64,000 nt of DNA from positions 1,547,001 through 1,611,000 of the forward strand of contig NC_089768.1 of assembly GCF_040412425.1 (NCBI RefSeq). Reading direction: 5' to 3'. Position numbers and translations under genes: made by a program. The notes beneath the pieces are model-generated. The model made no database searches and had not been told where the DNA came from. It saw nothing but the letters and a program-made list of their open reading frames with translations. This document shows, in pieces, positions 23,413 to 36,739 of the stretch (position 1 is the first letter of the stretch; every line of letters starts with the position of its first letter). This stretch comes from Macrobrachium rosenbergii (taxonomy: Eukaryota > Arthropoda > Malacostraca > Decapoda > Palaemonidae).

Positions 23413-23742
23413 GACCCTCCCTGTCTAGTCTAGTACTCCTCCCCTTCTTGCACATGCCAAGTCTGGGGTTAGTGCTAGCATGGAATGAAGTAGGTGGCGC
23501 TGGTGTCGCCGTCCTGGCGGGTGTTGAGTGTGGAGCTGTAACGGCTCACCGCTCTTTACGGGGTTTTGATAAGGAGAGATCTTTCGAGTATATTTCCGTG
23601 GTAGTGGTATTTCACTCACCCTTCATTATACCGACGTCTTCTAAAAGACGGTCGACTGGGGTAGTAACCCCAGCTTTCCTGAAAGCTCTTTTTCTCTGGT
23701 ATATCTAGCATTGTTATACCTAGAAATTAACGCTGTAATGGA

Positions 23743-24090
<348 letters not shown>

Positions 24091-24277
24091 AAATGAAGAA
24101 TTAGAGGAATTTATTTCTGGTGATAGAAATTCATTTCTTGTTGTAATGTGTTTCGGATTCCACAATAAGCTGTAGGTCCCATTGCTAGGTAACCAGTTGG
24201 TTCTTAGCCACGTAAAATAAATCTAATCCTTCAGGCCAGCCCTAGAAGAGCTGTTAATCCGCTCAGTGGTCTGATTA
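24091..24277 (+). mobile_element. SINE family 2, headless copy
   Basis: Starts AAATGAAGAATTAGAGGAAT and ends CTCAGTGGTCTGATTAT, matching the body of the complete copy at 42090-42352 but without the tRNA head. It has a TA array on its left and the truncated end of DIRS G on its right. Confidence 0.8.
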
Positions 24278-24767
24278 TCCCTGGTCACCTACCAGCCCAA
24301 ACTACATCCCCATAGCTTTTACCTACTAAGTGGGTAATTAACTGTCAGCGTTACCAACGCTTACAGGAAAATCTTGTCAAATGAGTTACCTAAAGTACCA
24401 TTGGCAACACTGCTGCAAGTCCCAGCCGAGTGAGGCCGAGATCCCCAATTGCGTTATCCACTATTCAAATTGAAGTGGGGAGGAGGGTGGGAATCATTCA
24501 GGTGTTCAGGTAAGTATTACAATATTAGCTTTATTATGAAAACTTCATATTGCAATACACTCCCTGAACACCTGAATTAGCCAATTTAACAAAATTTAGT
24601 GGAGATGGGATCAATCTAATTCCGCCCGACCTGCCAACAGGAAAGCTGGTAACTCATTATTTGCCTACTCTGTATAAATGAATGTATCCTCACCCGGTTA
24701 TCCCACTCGGCAGGTGAGAATGTCTGTAGAGAGAGTACCCCCAACGTCAGTCTCATGTCTAGGTACT

Positions 24768-25195
24768 GTCTGAGTCGGGCTACCTCTCATGTGGTATTCA
24801 AAACCTCCTCATGGATAGAGAGTAGCAAAATAAAAACCAACCTACCATGTGGCTAATCACAGCCTCCCATGATTAGTGGAGAACGATGAACCTCCCATGT
24901 GGCTAATCAAAGCACTCTCATGTATGGAGGGTCTGAGTCGAGCTACCTCTCATGTGGTATTCAAACCTCCTCATGGATAGAGAGTAGCAAAATAAAAAAC
25001 CAACCTACCATGTGACTGATCACAGCCTCCCATGGTTAGTGGAGAACGATGAACCTCCCATGTGGCTAATCAAAGCACTCTCATGTATGGAGGGGTACGA
25101 TGAACCTCCCATGTGGCTAATCAAAGCACTCTCATGTATGGAGGGGTATGAAGAACCTCCAATGTGGCTATTGTAGCCTCTCATGTATGGAGGAG
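24768..25195. repeat. Minisatellite: 163-bp dimer and 51-bp units
   Basis: A 163-base unit starting GTCTGAGTCGGGCTACCTCT occurs twice (24768 and 24931). It contains and is followed by units of 51 bases (starts near 25048, 25099 and 25150) with CCTCCCATGTGGCTAATCAA. Because 51 is a multiple of three, the minus strand reads a 17-residue repeat (GGSSYPSIHESALISHM), but no function is implied. It lies in the 3' part of DIRS G. Confidence 0.85.
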
Positions 25196-26279
25196 AAGTT
25201 GAGTGTGCAGGATCTTCGAGTTCTTCGCCGCCCGTTGCCAGTGATGTCTGCGCAGAAGAGGTTGAAGAAACCAAATCTGTCCACTGGATCTGCCTATCTT
25301 CACAGTACTAACGTCAAACTTAATACGCTCACTATGAACCCCGACTAACAGAGAATCCAAATTTCCAAATTTCCTCAGACCACATTCATTACCTAGAGTT
25401 CCCCCCACCCTTAACATTACGACGTAATTATAAGATCGAGTTGGTCGTCACAAAGGGACCAAGCGAGTAACTCTTCTTCGAAGAAAACTGAATGTCTTTG
25501 AGGTAGAAAAGTCATGAAACCGATACCGACTTCCAAGTGGCCGCCTCTAAGAACTTCCGCACTAAGAGAGTACACCCTTAGCTAAATGAACGCACCCACG
25601 ATAGAAGGGTTAGCAGCTACACATGGACTAAGAGAATAACTTTCATGTAAAAAGGAGAACGATGCATCTCCCAAGTGGCTATTCAGAGCCTACCCATTGA
25701 GGAGGGAATGAGGCAGTGTGCCGAGCCGATGACCCTCCGCCCTGCAGGTTGCGCTGACGAAACAACCTAGGCTAGCCTACGAGAGCACCTCTTTGAACTC
25801 TCGTAGGGAAACTATCAAAGACTAGGATACTTAAGATGTACTAAACTTAAGTTCATGTGATTATACTATCACTGTTGCTTAAGATTCTAAAGCTTAGGAG
25901 GAATTCCTCTATCTGGTTAACCTAATAACCACCGCACTACGTGAATACTACCTTAGCTAAATGAGCGCACCCTAGATAATAGACTTCGCCATTAAACGTG
26001 GACTAAGTGAATAACCTTCCGAGTCTTCGCACTAAGAGAATACCACCTCAGCTAACTGAACGCACCCTAGATAGGAGAATTCGCCGCTATACGAGGTGGG
26101 GTGAATTGAACGTCTCTTAAGTAAAGGAAGAAAACACAGATGGACTCGCAAGTAAACTAACTCCAGAATAGAAGACTCTGAACCATTCCTTAGAAAGGAA
26201 GATGAAGTGGACATACTCCGAATACTGTGCAGTAATGAAAAAAAAAAAATTGTTAAATGCTAAATATAATGTCACATCA

Positions 26280-26600
26280 AAGTAAACTGTGTTCAAGGCC
26301 ATAAACCTCGCACCACACGAGAATCGTGAAGTGTGCCCGCAACTGTGTTTGTGTAATGAGCGCTTATGAACCAGGAACCAGGAACCCTTTCTCCGAAAGT
26401 ACCTAACCGCATCCTTGACAGTGGACGGGAAGGATTCCGCGGTGAGACAAGAAGTGTACACAGAAGCGGACGGAGTTTCTCAACCTTTGATAAATATTCG
26501 CATTGGACATAAAGACATCCCCGCTGATGCCGGAACCGAACACTTGCAGATAAAGAACCTTAAACGAACGAAGCAGAGTTTTAGCCTCCGCCACGACTTC
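26280..26600 (-). pseudogene. DIRS G tyrosine recombinase N-terminal relic
   Basis: Minus-strand pieces in different frames, RLRNSVRFCVHFLSHRGILP and TVKDAVRYFRRKGFL, resemble the start of the DIRS recombinase, where a helical core-binding domain precedes the catalytic domain. No catalytic residues could be identified downstream. Low-confidence relic. Confidence 0.4.
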
Positions 26601-27349
26601 CGGAAGAAGAGAAATACTTCTTCATTTCCCGCCTAGGAAACCAGCCTAGGAAACTTCCCGAAGCTCGCCCACCTTTTTATCTGCAGCTAAAGCCAAAAGA
26701 AAGAAAAAAACACCTAACCAGTTATCTTAACATTAGAACTTCCGACAAATCGCACGGGGGAGCCTGAGGGAATGTAATAAATCTAAGATCTTACAACTAG
26801 AAATTTTCAGGAAGATGGAAAAATGTACCACTAAGTGCTGAGCGGTAACCAGCAATAGCTGAAAATGGAAGAATCTCAACTTTCCGCAGGAATAAGAGAA
26901 AACCAGCGATTTCGGTTATGACAGGCCTAAAGATGGAATGACCTTCCTTACGACACAGACTTCCTCATGTCAAGCTGACCTGGTAAAGCTTACAGGTTGG
27001 CTTCTCAAGCTGAAAGAAACACTGTCTAGACATAGCTTTTAGAGTGTCTGGACTGTCTAGCTGTTCGCTCGGCAGTCGCCCGCAACTAGGTTCATCACGC
27101 AAGAGTTTGGATAATAATGGTGAAAATGCGGTTGTCTAAAAGATCTACTGCATGCGGAGGAACATCGGAACTTCTGTAAGGAGCATTAGGAATTCTGGAA
27201 CCGAGGGCGTTAGGGCCAGCAAGGAGCTAGAGTCATAGACGTCTTGACACTACCGCAATTCCTGATTACCTGATGAATGAGACCGAATGCTGGAAAGCAT
27301 AGTTCTAATGATCTTGTTCCCCCTGAGTTCTCAGATACGACATGGCAGT

Positions 27350-27555
27350 TACGATGTCACAAAGCAGACCCACTACTGTCTTGCGCACTAGGACTTAAAA
27401 ACACCCGAGGGCTTCCTTTACAGCCCTGAGGTTCCCGAAGGTTATGACTCCTCTCGTTCCCGATCCCTCCAGAGGCCCGAAGCCCGGGTTCCTCCAAGGT
27501 TGCTCCCCAACCTTGATATGAGGCATCTGAGTACAGATGAACGTCGGGAAGAGGG
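27350..27555 (-). pseudogene. DIRS G RNase H relic
   Basis: The minus strand reads LPDVHLYSDASYQGWGATLE followed by RSHNLRE in one frame. SDAS with GWGA is the first catalytic block of the DIRS RNase H, and HNLRE corresponds to the HxNxLE block of the other copies. Stops and frameshifts follow. Confidence 0.65.
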
Positions 27556-27698
27556 GAGACTATAGACCTTCCGGATGTCAGATGCGCTTCTTCTGACTAT
27601 CACAGACAATCCGACAAGCGAGAATCGTTCCAGATTATACCTGCATTCTCAATGTGGAAGTCCCAGCGATTCCTGAGACATACCTGAAGAGAAAGCAG

Positions 27699-27869
<171 letters not shown>

Positions 27870-27999
27870 ACACTCTTCTTCAAGTGGGTACCAGTTGTTC
27901 CCTGTTAGACAGGAACCCTCTACTTCAACATTTTGTACCCTCAACGATGCATAATTGCCGACACTGGAGACATGAGTTAGATGCAACAAGATCGTTATA

Positions 28000-30900
28000 C
28001 TGGCCACATCCCTGAACCCAGAGCAGCCACACTAATCATAGCTTGCTGTGACGCTACTGCTGACAACGGCTATACAAAATTGACCATGGAGGAGATAGCC
28101 TCCTCCCTAAAAGACTGTTGCAGAGCACAAAAGGCGCCCTCAACAGAACCCTCTCCGAATGTCCGGATAGTGAGGCGGAAGCTTTAAAAGAAGTCCCTCC
28201 TCTTCTGCCAAGGAACGTTGTACAGTCAGGCGACATGTTAACCTGGTATGCCAGCCCTACTGACACCAAAGTGATGAGGTGTCAGGCAGAACCCGACCGG
28301 AGGGAGTATATCCATCTTGTTTGAGAAAACCCTATCAACCCGGACACATCCACACAGAGTGGGACAAGGCCTCCGAATGGCTGCAAAGGTGTCCTTCAAG
28401 ATACAAGCCTCCCTAGATGAAACTGAGACCAAACAATTGATGAAGGAACCTGAGGGAGAAGAGCCTCAACAGATAGGTTGAGAGGAACCCTGACACCCGC
28501 AGAAGGGTTAACCGCTACCTTGTTAAAACCCCTCCTGAATACGAAGCAAGGTTGAATCCTGCTTACTCGACCCTATCAAAGCCACTAACCTATGTCTGCC
28601 TCCCTCAATGCCTGCCCAACACAGCCAAAGCAGACCAGATTCTTTGATGATTGAGCAACTACCGGTTCTGTCGCATATAGCGACTCGAACATCGTTTGAT
28701 TCGGTAGTGTAGGCTTCTCCAGAACCTTGGATTGAGGATAAGCGAGGATGAAGTCTACCATCCGCTTATACTTATTCTCATTGGCTGAAGGAGAACTAAT
28801 ATCCGGTACCGGATCCTCTTCTTCAAATGAACAATCCTTGTCGGACTGGTCCGACCGAGCCGGATGATTGTCGGACTGGTCTGACCGAGCCGGAGGATCG
28901 TCGGACTGGTCTGACCGAGCCGGAGGATTGTCGGACTGGTCCGACTGAGCTGGAACAGGAAAGGGGCAGGCCGACCCCTAGCAAACGCCGAACTCCAAAA
29001 CCCGGAACTTGCTACACCTGGGTGCGTGAGACGGACACCTGACGTATCAATCGCGAACACACTAGAGGCACCAAAGTAGGCTGCGCAAACCCCGCACCAC
29101 CCAACGGGGATGACGCAACACTTGGGCCAGCCACACCTTGGCGGACCACGCCCACTCCTGAGAGCGAAGAGGCTGCAACACCCGAACCACTCAAATCCAG
29201 ATGTATCAAAACCGCATGAGAATGGGAATCTGGAACTGAAGACCCGGAATCAACCCCGAACCAACATGGATGCCTATATGGGGGGACAGAGAAAACCTGC
29301 CGGAAAGTTGAGAAAGAAGAAGCCGAAGGAGGGAAGAAGGAAGAAGCCACACTCTGAGTAACCACCAGAGCGCCCAACGCCGACGTTGGACAGATGGAGA
29401 AGGTCCCAACCGGACTGAACTCAGAGGAGTATCGAAGGGGAAGTTATGAGGTACCGAACCGAAGGTAACAGAAGAAGGTAAATTACCAACTATCCTGGAG
29501 AATGGAAAGGCTGCGGAAACTATCGGTGCTGATACAATGAATGCTGGAGCAGGCGAATCGCCGACTGCCGTAGCATCCGCAAGAATCGCGGAGGATACAT
29601 TACGGTTAGGAACCCGTAAAGAATGAAATAAGGAGTTGCTGACGTCTTCGCAAACACCTGAGAAGCAACTAGACCAGATGCCTGAGAAACTACAGGATTC
29701 GCAAAAGGTGATAAAGACGAAGGATCCGTAAAAAGTACCCCTTCCCTTAACCCCAAAGAGAGAGAGGGAGCCGCTGAAGCTCTAATATACAGGGTTGAAG
29801 CAAGAAAGCCTTGCTCTGCTAAGTTAAAAGCCAAGAAAACAGGATGAGCAACAAAGACCCCGAAGAGCCCTCCGAAGAGCGGACCGAAAAGAAGATTGAG
29901 AAGGGCAATGGAAGAAGGCTTAGAAGAAAATGAGGAAAAAACTGGAAAATTCTGTAGCGGCCAAAGAGCCCATAGATTTCAAAGAAAATAAACTGGTTCT
30001 GTTCCCCCCGCCCCTGATAATCTTGATAAACATTATCAAATCAGAAAATTCTTTAAGACATGATCATGAATATTGGAAAAACTCGATCGCCAGAATTACC
30101 ACCATCGCAAGACAAAAGAAATTTTAAACCCCCAAAGGAAAAGGAACCTTCGAAGAAGGAGTATTCAAGGAAAAACAAAAATTCAGAACCAGATACATCA
30201 GAAACCAAATCTGAACGACCTTCCACGGATCTGGAAACCTTTGTTGCACAGAGCACGAAGCAGGAAATAAAACCGACGATTGATCTAATGAGAGACCTAA
30301 ACATTAGAGACCCCAACCAAACCTGAACCCAAAGAAGACCACGTTCAACTACTTTTCCTGAATACTTCCTAAATTAGAATTCCTACCCTTCTGAGTGATT
30401 CCTAATTCTAAATCCACCTTAGAGCTTACGCTTTTAGAGGGGAAGGGGGAAATCTGCTGCCAACACTGCCTGCTCCCCGCCGGGGGGGCAGGCAGATCCT
30501 ACCTTCGAGGTTTGAGGTTCTCCATGACCCCCGCCACCCATTAGGGCTGGTTCTGGAACAGGCAGGGGGCTGAAAAAGGGTGATTAGTATCTACAACACT
30601 ATTACTACTATCCTTATCTCTAGTTTCCGTTAATTTAGTCATAAAGCTAGAAAAATAGACTAGACATACTCAGCTAGTAACTTGTCATCTAACTTTTTGA
30701 ATAATTCTTCCATCTGATCTACCAAGACTCGCCGCCTATCTGACTGATACTACACTGTATCTTCCTACATAAAATACAAACAGAATGTCGATCGTGTTTG
30801 AGGGTACTCATCCTACGCTTGCAGGATGTGTAGGGCCGATGAGTGTCAGCATCTCCAGCAGAAGAAGGCTCTGTTGTTGAAGATGTAAACAAAGTGGAAG

Positions 30901-31085
30901 CATCGGCGCTAGCAGACGGCGACGTCGTCTTGTTTGACTTATCCAAACGAGTCCAAAGTACTGATCCCAAAGTCAAAATTGGGAGAGAAGTTCCAAATCC
31001 TATCAATAAAATATCCATCCAGGAGAAAATGCATTGAAAACAGTCCAAATCGTGATCTGATGTCCAAATTCTAAAATGGGGGTCG
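28000..31085 (-). pseudogene. DIRS G gag region (degenerate)
   Basis: Near 30830-30730 the minus strand reads KHDRHSVCILCRKIQCSIS. This matches the HSxCxxC[KR]GxxC start of the gag of DIRS D and C and sits at the same distance from the right terminal repeat. The rest, to about 28000, is Ser/Pro/Arg-rich in shifting frames and cannot be aligned by eye. It includes a 30-base minisatellite at 28838-28957. Gag identity rests on the cysteine motif and position. Confidence 0.5.
28838..28957. repeat. 30-bp minisatellite, four units
   Basis: Four tandem units of 30 bases, TGTCGGACTGGTCCGACCGA plus ten more, differing at few sites. On the minus strand they read a 10-residue repeat (RLGQTSPTIL), within the DIRS G gag region. 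Confidence 0.9.
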
Positions 31086-31481
31086 GGCTAAATGACCAAA
31101 AGTTCGCCTGATGTGGGACACACCCACACAGCATGGCGAACAAAAAGCAATTGGGGATCTCGGCCTCACTCGGCCGGGACTTGCAGCAGTGTTGCCAACG
31201 ATACTTCAGGTAACTCACTTGACAAGATTTTCCTGTAAGCGTTGGTAACGCTAACAGTTAATTACCCACTTAGTGGGTAAAAGCTATGGCGATGTAGTTC
31301 GGGCTGGTAGGTGACCAGGGCTAATTCAGGTGTTCAGGGAGTGTATTACAATACACTATGTAATTGCCAACCTCCTTTTGTATGTTCATGTCCACTACAA
31401 AAACATGGTCTGTTTTTACTGCCAATGAAAATTATCCCATTAAATGGATATCATACAAGCATATTACCACTTTCATCCTAC

Positions 31482-31667
31482 CTCTCCTCCAAAGTTGTAA
31501 TTCTTTGCATTCAGAAGTCCAACAAGAGTAGTATAAATTGTTGTTTTTTCTGGCATCTTGACAGCACAATCACTTAGTATCTTGAGAATTTTGGTCTTGT
31601 AATTATTGATATCTGCCTCCAGTACACTTGCCAGACCTTCAAGATTACTCTCCAAAGATGAGGTGCT
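31482..31667 (-). CDS. NCBP1: NCBP1 exon 3 (nuclear cap-binding protein subunit 1)
   Basis: A 186-nt exon, phase 0 at both ends, encoding 62 residues. It begins [19 protein letters not shown] and ends [15 protein letters not shown]. It is strongly similar to the animal CBP80 segment [16 protein letters not shown]...[17 protein letters not shown], the first helical repeats of the MIF4G domain. The acceptor is TTGTTCCAG/AGC at 31668-31670, the donor GAG/GTAGGA at 31481-31480. No stop or frameshift. It is the most diagnostic exon for gene identity here. Confidence 0.97.
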
Positions 31668-32559
31668 CTGGAACAAACGCACTTTATTAGGTACTTTACA
31701 GTTTGATTAATTCAATTTGAAATAAAATTTTGGCTTGTAAATACAACCTACCACATAAATAGAGTTCAAAGTTTTCAGGGTATGTAGAGAGATAAACATA
31801 CATCTACTTTTGTGATATTATTGCTTTACATAATCTAATTAGTTAACTTTGCTCAGCACAACACTAGGTATGACAAAATACCTAGTAAATTAGATAACTA
31901 AGAAAACAAGTACACCACTTATCAGTGGAATCTACTTTTGGTCACCTATAAAATTCATCAACATAACACAAATTAAACCTTTAAGGATTACTATGTAGAG
32001 CAAAAATTTCCAATGCAAACAGTGACCACTCTATAAACTAACTTTTTCTTTAAGTTGAACAAATGACAATGTAGAAGCTACAGGTACCAGAAACCTTTGA
32101 GAAAGAAAAAACTTTTATTAAAAGTACCAAATCCTCTCTTCCAGGTACAATTGTATAAATCTTTTAAAATGCCAAATCAGAGGTGAAATGCACTATTTTC
32201 CAAACCATACAGGGTGGAAGAAAAATAATGTTACACTCCACATACCACATTAATCATGCTGACCATTTTTCCCATTAGTGTATCTTACAAACAACAAAAA
32301 AATGTGCAATGGACTCACAATGGCAACTAACACAAGAGTTTTTTCTTGGTTTTAGTAAAGGTAAACCCACCGCCAATTCTAAGATCAAAAGAAAGATGTG
32401 TTCCCTATAAATACTATGTTTATAATACTGCAGATTACTAATTTACCACATTTAGAAACATTCAGGTACAGAGCAGTGGCCTGGAAGCCCAATTGTTTTT
32501 GTACTCAAGCCTTGGTTCCTCACACTGGACTTGGACTTGGAGGTGAGACCAATGATGGA

Positions 32560-34020
32560 GGAGGAGGCCATATTGAAGGTGACAGCAGACTTTAAGGGAT
32601 TCTACAGACACCTTTTCATATTTCCCAAGACCTCTGGAGGTTGGAGACTCAGCAAACGACCCTGCCCTCTAAACCATTAGAGTACCTACTTCACCTCTAG
32701 AATGGAGACAGTAGCCCCAGTACTTTGTATCATTTGTAAGAGCAACTTCTTAGCATCTACTGATGACAAAGATACAGACTTCCAGGTTCTAATCCATGAT
32801 TCCTCAAAGAAATACCTTCAGTTCTTATAGCAGTTCATGGTCCTTCATTTTGAACTTGCAATAACTCAAATTTTTACTAAAGTATTGGCATAATTTGCTA
32901 TATGGCCTCCAAGCTGGGGGCTTTAGTTTGGTGAGCTACCTAGCAAAGCTTTGGAAGCACCTCTTCAGCCTCACCAGCCTGTGCCTTTGTTTGGCCCTAA
33001 TCACCAACAGGGCAAAATCAGATTTACATCCTTCCAAAGTGACTCTTTAAAGATGATCCAATGATGTAATCAAGTCATTAGGAAATTTCTCAGCCTATTA
33101 ACCCTCAGTTCGACTGTCAGAAAGTAATGTAAAAACCTTTTACTATTGGGGGAAGCTAGTGCTCTAGGTTTTTTTCCACCTACATCTTTACATCTGCAAT
33201 TGTATGTTCCAAAGATCCAGAGGACTATACAGTCAAATTTCCCAGGAATTCTGTTAGACATAAGATGGTGCAAGACATAGCCTACTTTTACAAATCACAC
33301 AGTTCCTCAAGTGCCATGTGCTCCAGAGCTATTGCTGTTTTCTGACAGCTGAAAAGAGGATGGGACCCATGTCTCGGATTTGGCTGTGCTAGCCACTATA
33401 GCCAGCAAAGGGAAACCAGGAGCCAATCAACCTGCTGTAGCTGCAGACAATTGCTCTAAGTCTGCAGGCCTCTGATTCACCTTCTAGCAATAAAGACCTC
33501 TTTATGGGCACAGGAATTCCCAAGTTTGTTCCAGAAAGGTAACACGTGCTGACAGACTACTTCAGCTGCAGAGATAGGCTTACCATCATAGTAATCTCTA
33601 GACTTAGAAGTATGCAAAAGGATGTGGAGACTTCAGGCCACACCTATCAACCAACAGGAACAATCAAGACTTCTAACTATTTCTCAGCACTCCAAAACAC
33701 AGTGGCTTGGGTGTATGAAAGCTTTCAGTATAGCTTCCATGGAACAACCAGGAGGTTCATGCCTTTCCTCCATTCCCCGTCACATGGCCAGCATTAGAGA
33801 AGTTGAAGCCTGCAAAAGTGACCATGCTAATTGTTGTTCCTCTCTGGCCACAGCGAGCCTTCTTACCAGACCTCTTAACCTTACTGATAAGACTGCCCAA
33901 GGTCCCTGTCATTGTGAGAAAAGCTGTTATGGCATCCTGACTTTTGGTGCTACAACCAGGACCTGCAGCTCCTCCACCTTCACACAATAGAGGATTTTCT
34001 GCCCAATAGTAAGGAAGTTG
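32560..34020 (+). pseudogene. DIRS pol relic (RT to methylase-like), plus strand
   Basis: Plus-strand frames read GFYRHLFIFPKTSGGWRL, then an RT-like LASTDDKDTDFQVLIHDSSK (compare LASIDLKDAYFQVLIHPSSK). Further on come FVPERxHVLTDYFSCRDR (RNase H end) and an FPPF/ANCCSSLA segment matching the LYAFPPF...VAPLWPQR end of DIRS polyproteins. Many stops and frameshifts; no YLDDW box recovered. Old relic in NCBP1 intron 2, without recognisable termini. Confidence 0.6.
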
Positions 34021-34293
34021 TCTTAATCTTCTACAACAGGCTATCAATCTGCTCTTTCTCAAGTCTTTCAAGGCAGAGACTTAGCTGTAACTTCATCTAA
34101 ACAGCTGTAGTAGAATTTAGAGAGGGAGGCTCCTTCAAGATCCCTGAAGCACCAGCATGGGATCAGTCGTTGAATCTCAAATACCTTTATGGCGATATTT
34201 TGAACAATGATAACGCATCTCTAGAGAAGCTGATGACTACATTCCTCTTAGCCTTATCCTTCAATTGAAGAGTCAGAGGCCTACAGACCTTAT

Positions 34294-34860
34294 TTAGATA
34301 AATATCCCACTCTGGGAACTGTCAGGGTGATAGTCTATTTCATGGCTGGGATTCCCCATAACTTGGAGTCTTTCTGCAATGTCTTGGTGTAGGGACTCCG
34401 TCCCTATCACCAGACTCTGGCAACTGAGTTTGTTTGCCATCCCATTCCAATGTCCGAGAATGTACTTGGCTGACAGCTCCACCAAGAGTGCTACTGCCCA
34501 CTCACGTACCAGCATCAACCTGTGCAACTGGAAGGACACCAGTCCCCCCCCCCCTTTCCCCCTTGCTTGTTGACATATGCTACTAACATAGTGTTGTCAC
34601 TCATCAATACCATAGAGTGCCCCACTACTTAGGCCCAGAACTTTTGCTAGGTTAAAAAGCCGCTTTGAGTTTCAGGACACTGATGTGGAGGTATCTGTCA
34701 TTCTGGTTCCACACACCCGTAACGAACATTCTTCCAGGTATGTGCTCTATCCCTAGCAGATGCATCCAAAAAACAAGAGCACCTTGGGAGGGGGAGTGCC
34801 CAACAGCACCCCTAAAGAGAGGTTCTTGTCATCTATCTACTAAGCTAGCTCTGTCCTTAC
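34294..34860 (-). pseudogene. DIRS RNase H relic, minus strand
   Basis: One frame reads LSAKYILGHWNGMANKLSCQ followed by SLHQDIAERLQVMGNP, matching the SARYIPGxxNVxADxLSR...SLHPxVxExxxxxWGxP end of DIRS RNase H. Upstream pieces (HISVLKLKAAF, HMSTSKG) match the HINVLELKA and YVNKQGGT blocks but are interrupted by stops. It lies in opposite orientation to the relic at 32560-34020. Confidence 0.6.
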
Positions 34861-34919
34861 TTCCTCTGCGAGAGAAAGATGAGTGAAAGGCAGGTCTCTT
34901 GCTGGAGACCCATTCACTT

Positions 34920-36640
34920 TCATCCTCCACTAAAGAGCATGGAGATGAAGCACCCCTGACAGCCCAAATCAACAATGATGACAGGTTTGGAAGGTGTTGG
35001 GTCAAGTGAAGGGGAGTAAGGTTGGAAGCAGATGTGGGATAAGCTGACGTGCATGATGATCAGCATACGGGATAAGTTAGAGGAAGCCCAGGCAAGGGAA
35101 AGTAAATTGGTTACAAGGATATAGGTGATGGATGAGAAAGTGTGTGAGATGGTGAAGAAAATGGCTGAAATGGCTAAGTGGGCCCAGTGTTGGGAAGGGA
35201 AGTGAGAACAATGAGGTAAAAGGTGCAAAGGAGAAAATCTCTAAGAAAGGGAAGGAGTTTCAAGTAAGAGTAAGGGGGTAACTGCCAAGGATGATGAGAG
35301 TAAGGGGGTAACTGCCAAGGATGATGACGGTACGAGTGAGGTGAATGAAAGTGATGAGGAAGAGAAAAGTAAGAAAAGAGAGTGAAAGAAGAAAACACGA
35401 AAAGGGAAAGGTGTGAGGAAAGAGTAGAGAGGGGCAGCTCAGACTCGGAAGTTGAGAATGATTGGAAAAGTATTGGTGGTGGTATTAGCAGTAGTAGTAG
35501 TAGTGAAAGTTTGAGTGAGGCAAAGGAGAATGAGGCCAAAACAGTGCTCCTTAGGGAGGTTCCCCAGATTGAGAGATTTTGCACTGGGAAGGGAAGAGAC
35601 ATGTGTGAGTTTTTGATGAGTATGAGAAGTATTGTATGGGGAGAATCAATGTGTTTGGATGAGGTGGCTGGGAGAGTACCTGGATGGGCGGTTAAAGATG
35701 TGCTATAGACGTATGTGTGAGGGTGAACTAGGGTATGAGTCCATGAAGGCTAGAGTGATTAGGCAGGTGAAGAGGTGGTGAAGATGAAAGCCAGAGAGGA
35801 AGTGGGCTTGTATGCCCATAGGTTAGAAGCGTTGGCCAGAAGGAAGTATGGAGAAGAAGGAATTGAGGAAAACAAACAACTCATACTGAAGTTCTTGGCC
35901 ACCATGCCAGAGAAGATTAGGGTAATTTTGAATGAGAAGATAATAGATCGGAAGCTTAAACTGGGAGAATGTTTCAGAGATCCTAGAAGATCTGAGAGTA
36001 GGTGATGATGAACCAAAGGAGATGTACACTGGGTCTGAGGTGGTAAATGGAAGGACATATAAGGACACTTTGGTGAGTGAGGAGATGGGTGTGATGCGAG
36101 CCTTGTTGGAAGAGTGTAGGAGAGACTGGGTGGAAAAACGAAGAAAGAATGTGCAAGTGAATGTGGGGAATACCAGGAAAAGGAACTGGAGCAGAACGCA
36201 AGAGAGGTTTAGGAGTGGGAGTGTGAGCAGAGCAAATGGGAATGTGAGGGGAAGATAGATGGGAGTGAGTAGTAGTGGTAAGGAGTATTACAGGTGTAGG
36301 ACTGGGCACGTGAAAGCTGATTGCAGATGGGCCAATGGCGAGTATTTTGGCTGTGGAAAGAGAGGGCATATGTTGATGGAATGCCTGCAAGCGAAAGAGT
36401 TGAAGTGTTTCAGCTGCAGAAAGGTCGGGCATAGAGTGAGAGACTGCCAAAATGGAAGGAAAGTAGGAGTAAGCGGAAGTCATGGAAACTGTGGAAAGAA
36501 TGGGCATTTCGCCAGGATATGTAAGAACCCTCTGAGCAAGTGTGAAGGATGTGGAATGGAGGGTTACATGAAGGAAGTCTGCTATACCAAACCCCAGCCT
36601 CAGGGGAAACTAAGTGTGAAAGGGGTTTACCATGGTTAGC
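34920..36640 (+). pseudogene. Ty3/gypsy-like gag relic
   Basis: The same gag type as in the tandem LTR element. Pieces: a charged coiled-coil and hinge region (34980-35500, including a 30-base duplication near 35276-35335); a capsid-like piece containing GLYAHRLEALARRKYGEEGI (35775-35930), which parallels SLYACRLETLARKKFGDDGI of the other element; and a zinc-knuckle array (36259-36639) with at least five knuckles, for example CFSCRKVGHRVRDC and CGKNGHFARIC. Frames are broken between the pieces. It lies in sense with the LTR tandem and antisense to NCBP1. Confidence 0.75.
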
Positions 36641-36739
36641 CCTCTAATATAGAAGGGATAGATGAACTGCATGTGAGAAAAAGGCTTTTAAGTGGGAATG
36701 TCTGTTTTGGGGAACAAGTAGATTGTTGTTTGTGTGTTA

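Noticed and set aside
24768..25195. CRISPR array
   Set aside because: The repeats are contiguous minisatellite units without distinct spacers, and the context is a eukaryotic intron.
28755..29409. Overlapping frames around the 30-bp minisatellite as novel proteins
   Set aside because: Low-complexity DIRS G gag remnants; both strands are open because of repeat composition.
33546..33990. Two overlapping plus-strand frames as a host protein
   Set aside because: They correspond to different frames of a decayed DIRS RNase H/methylase-like region.
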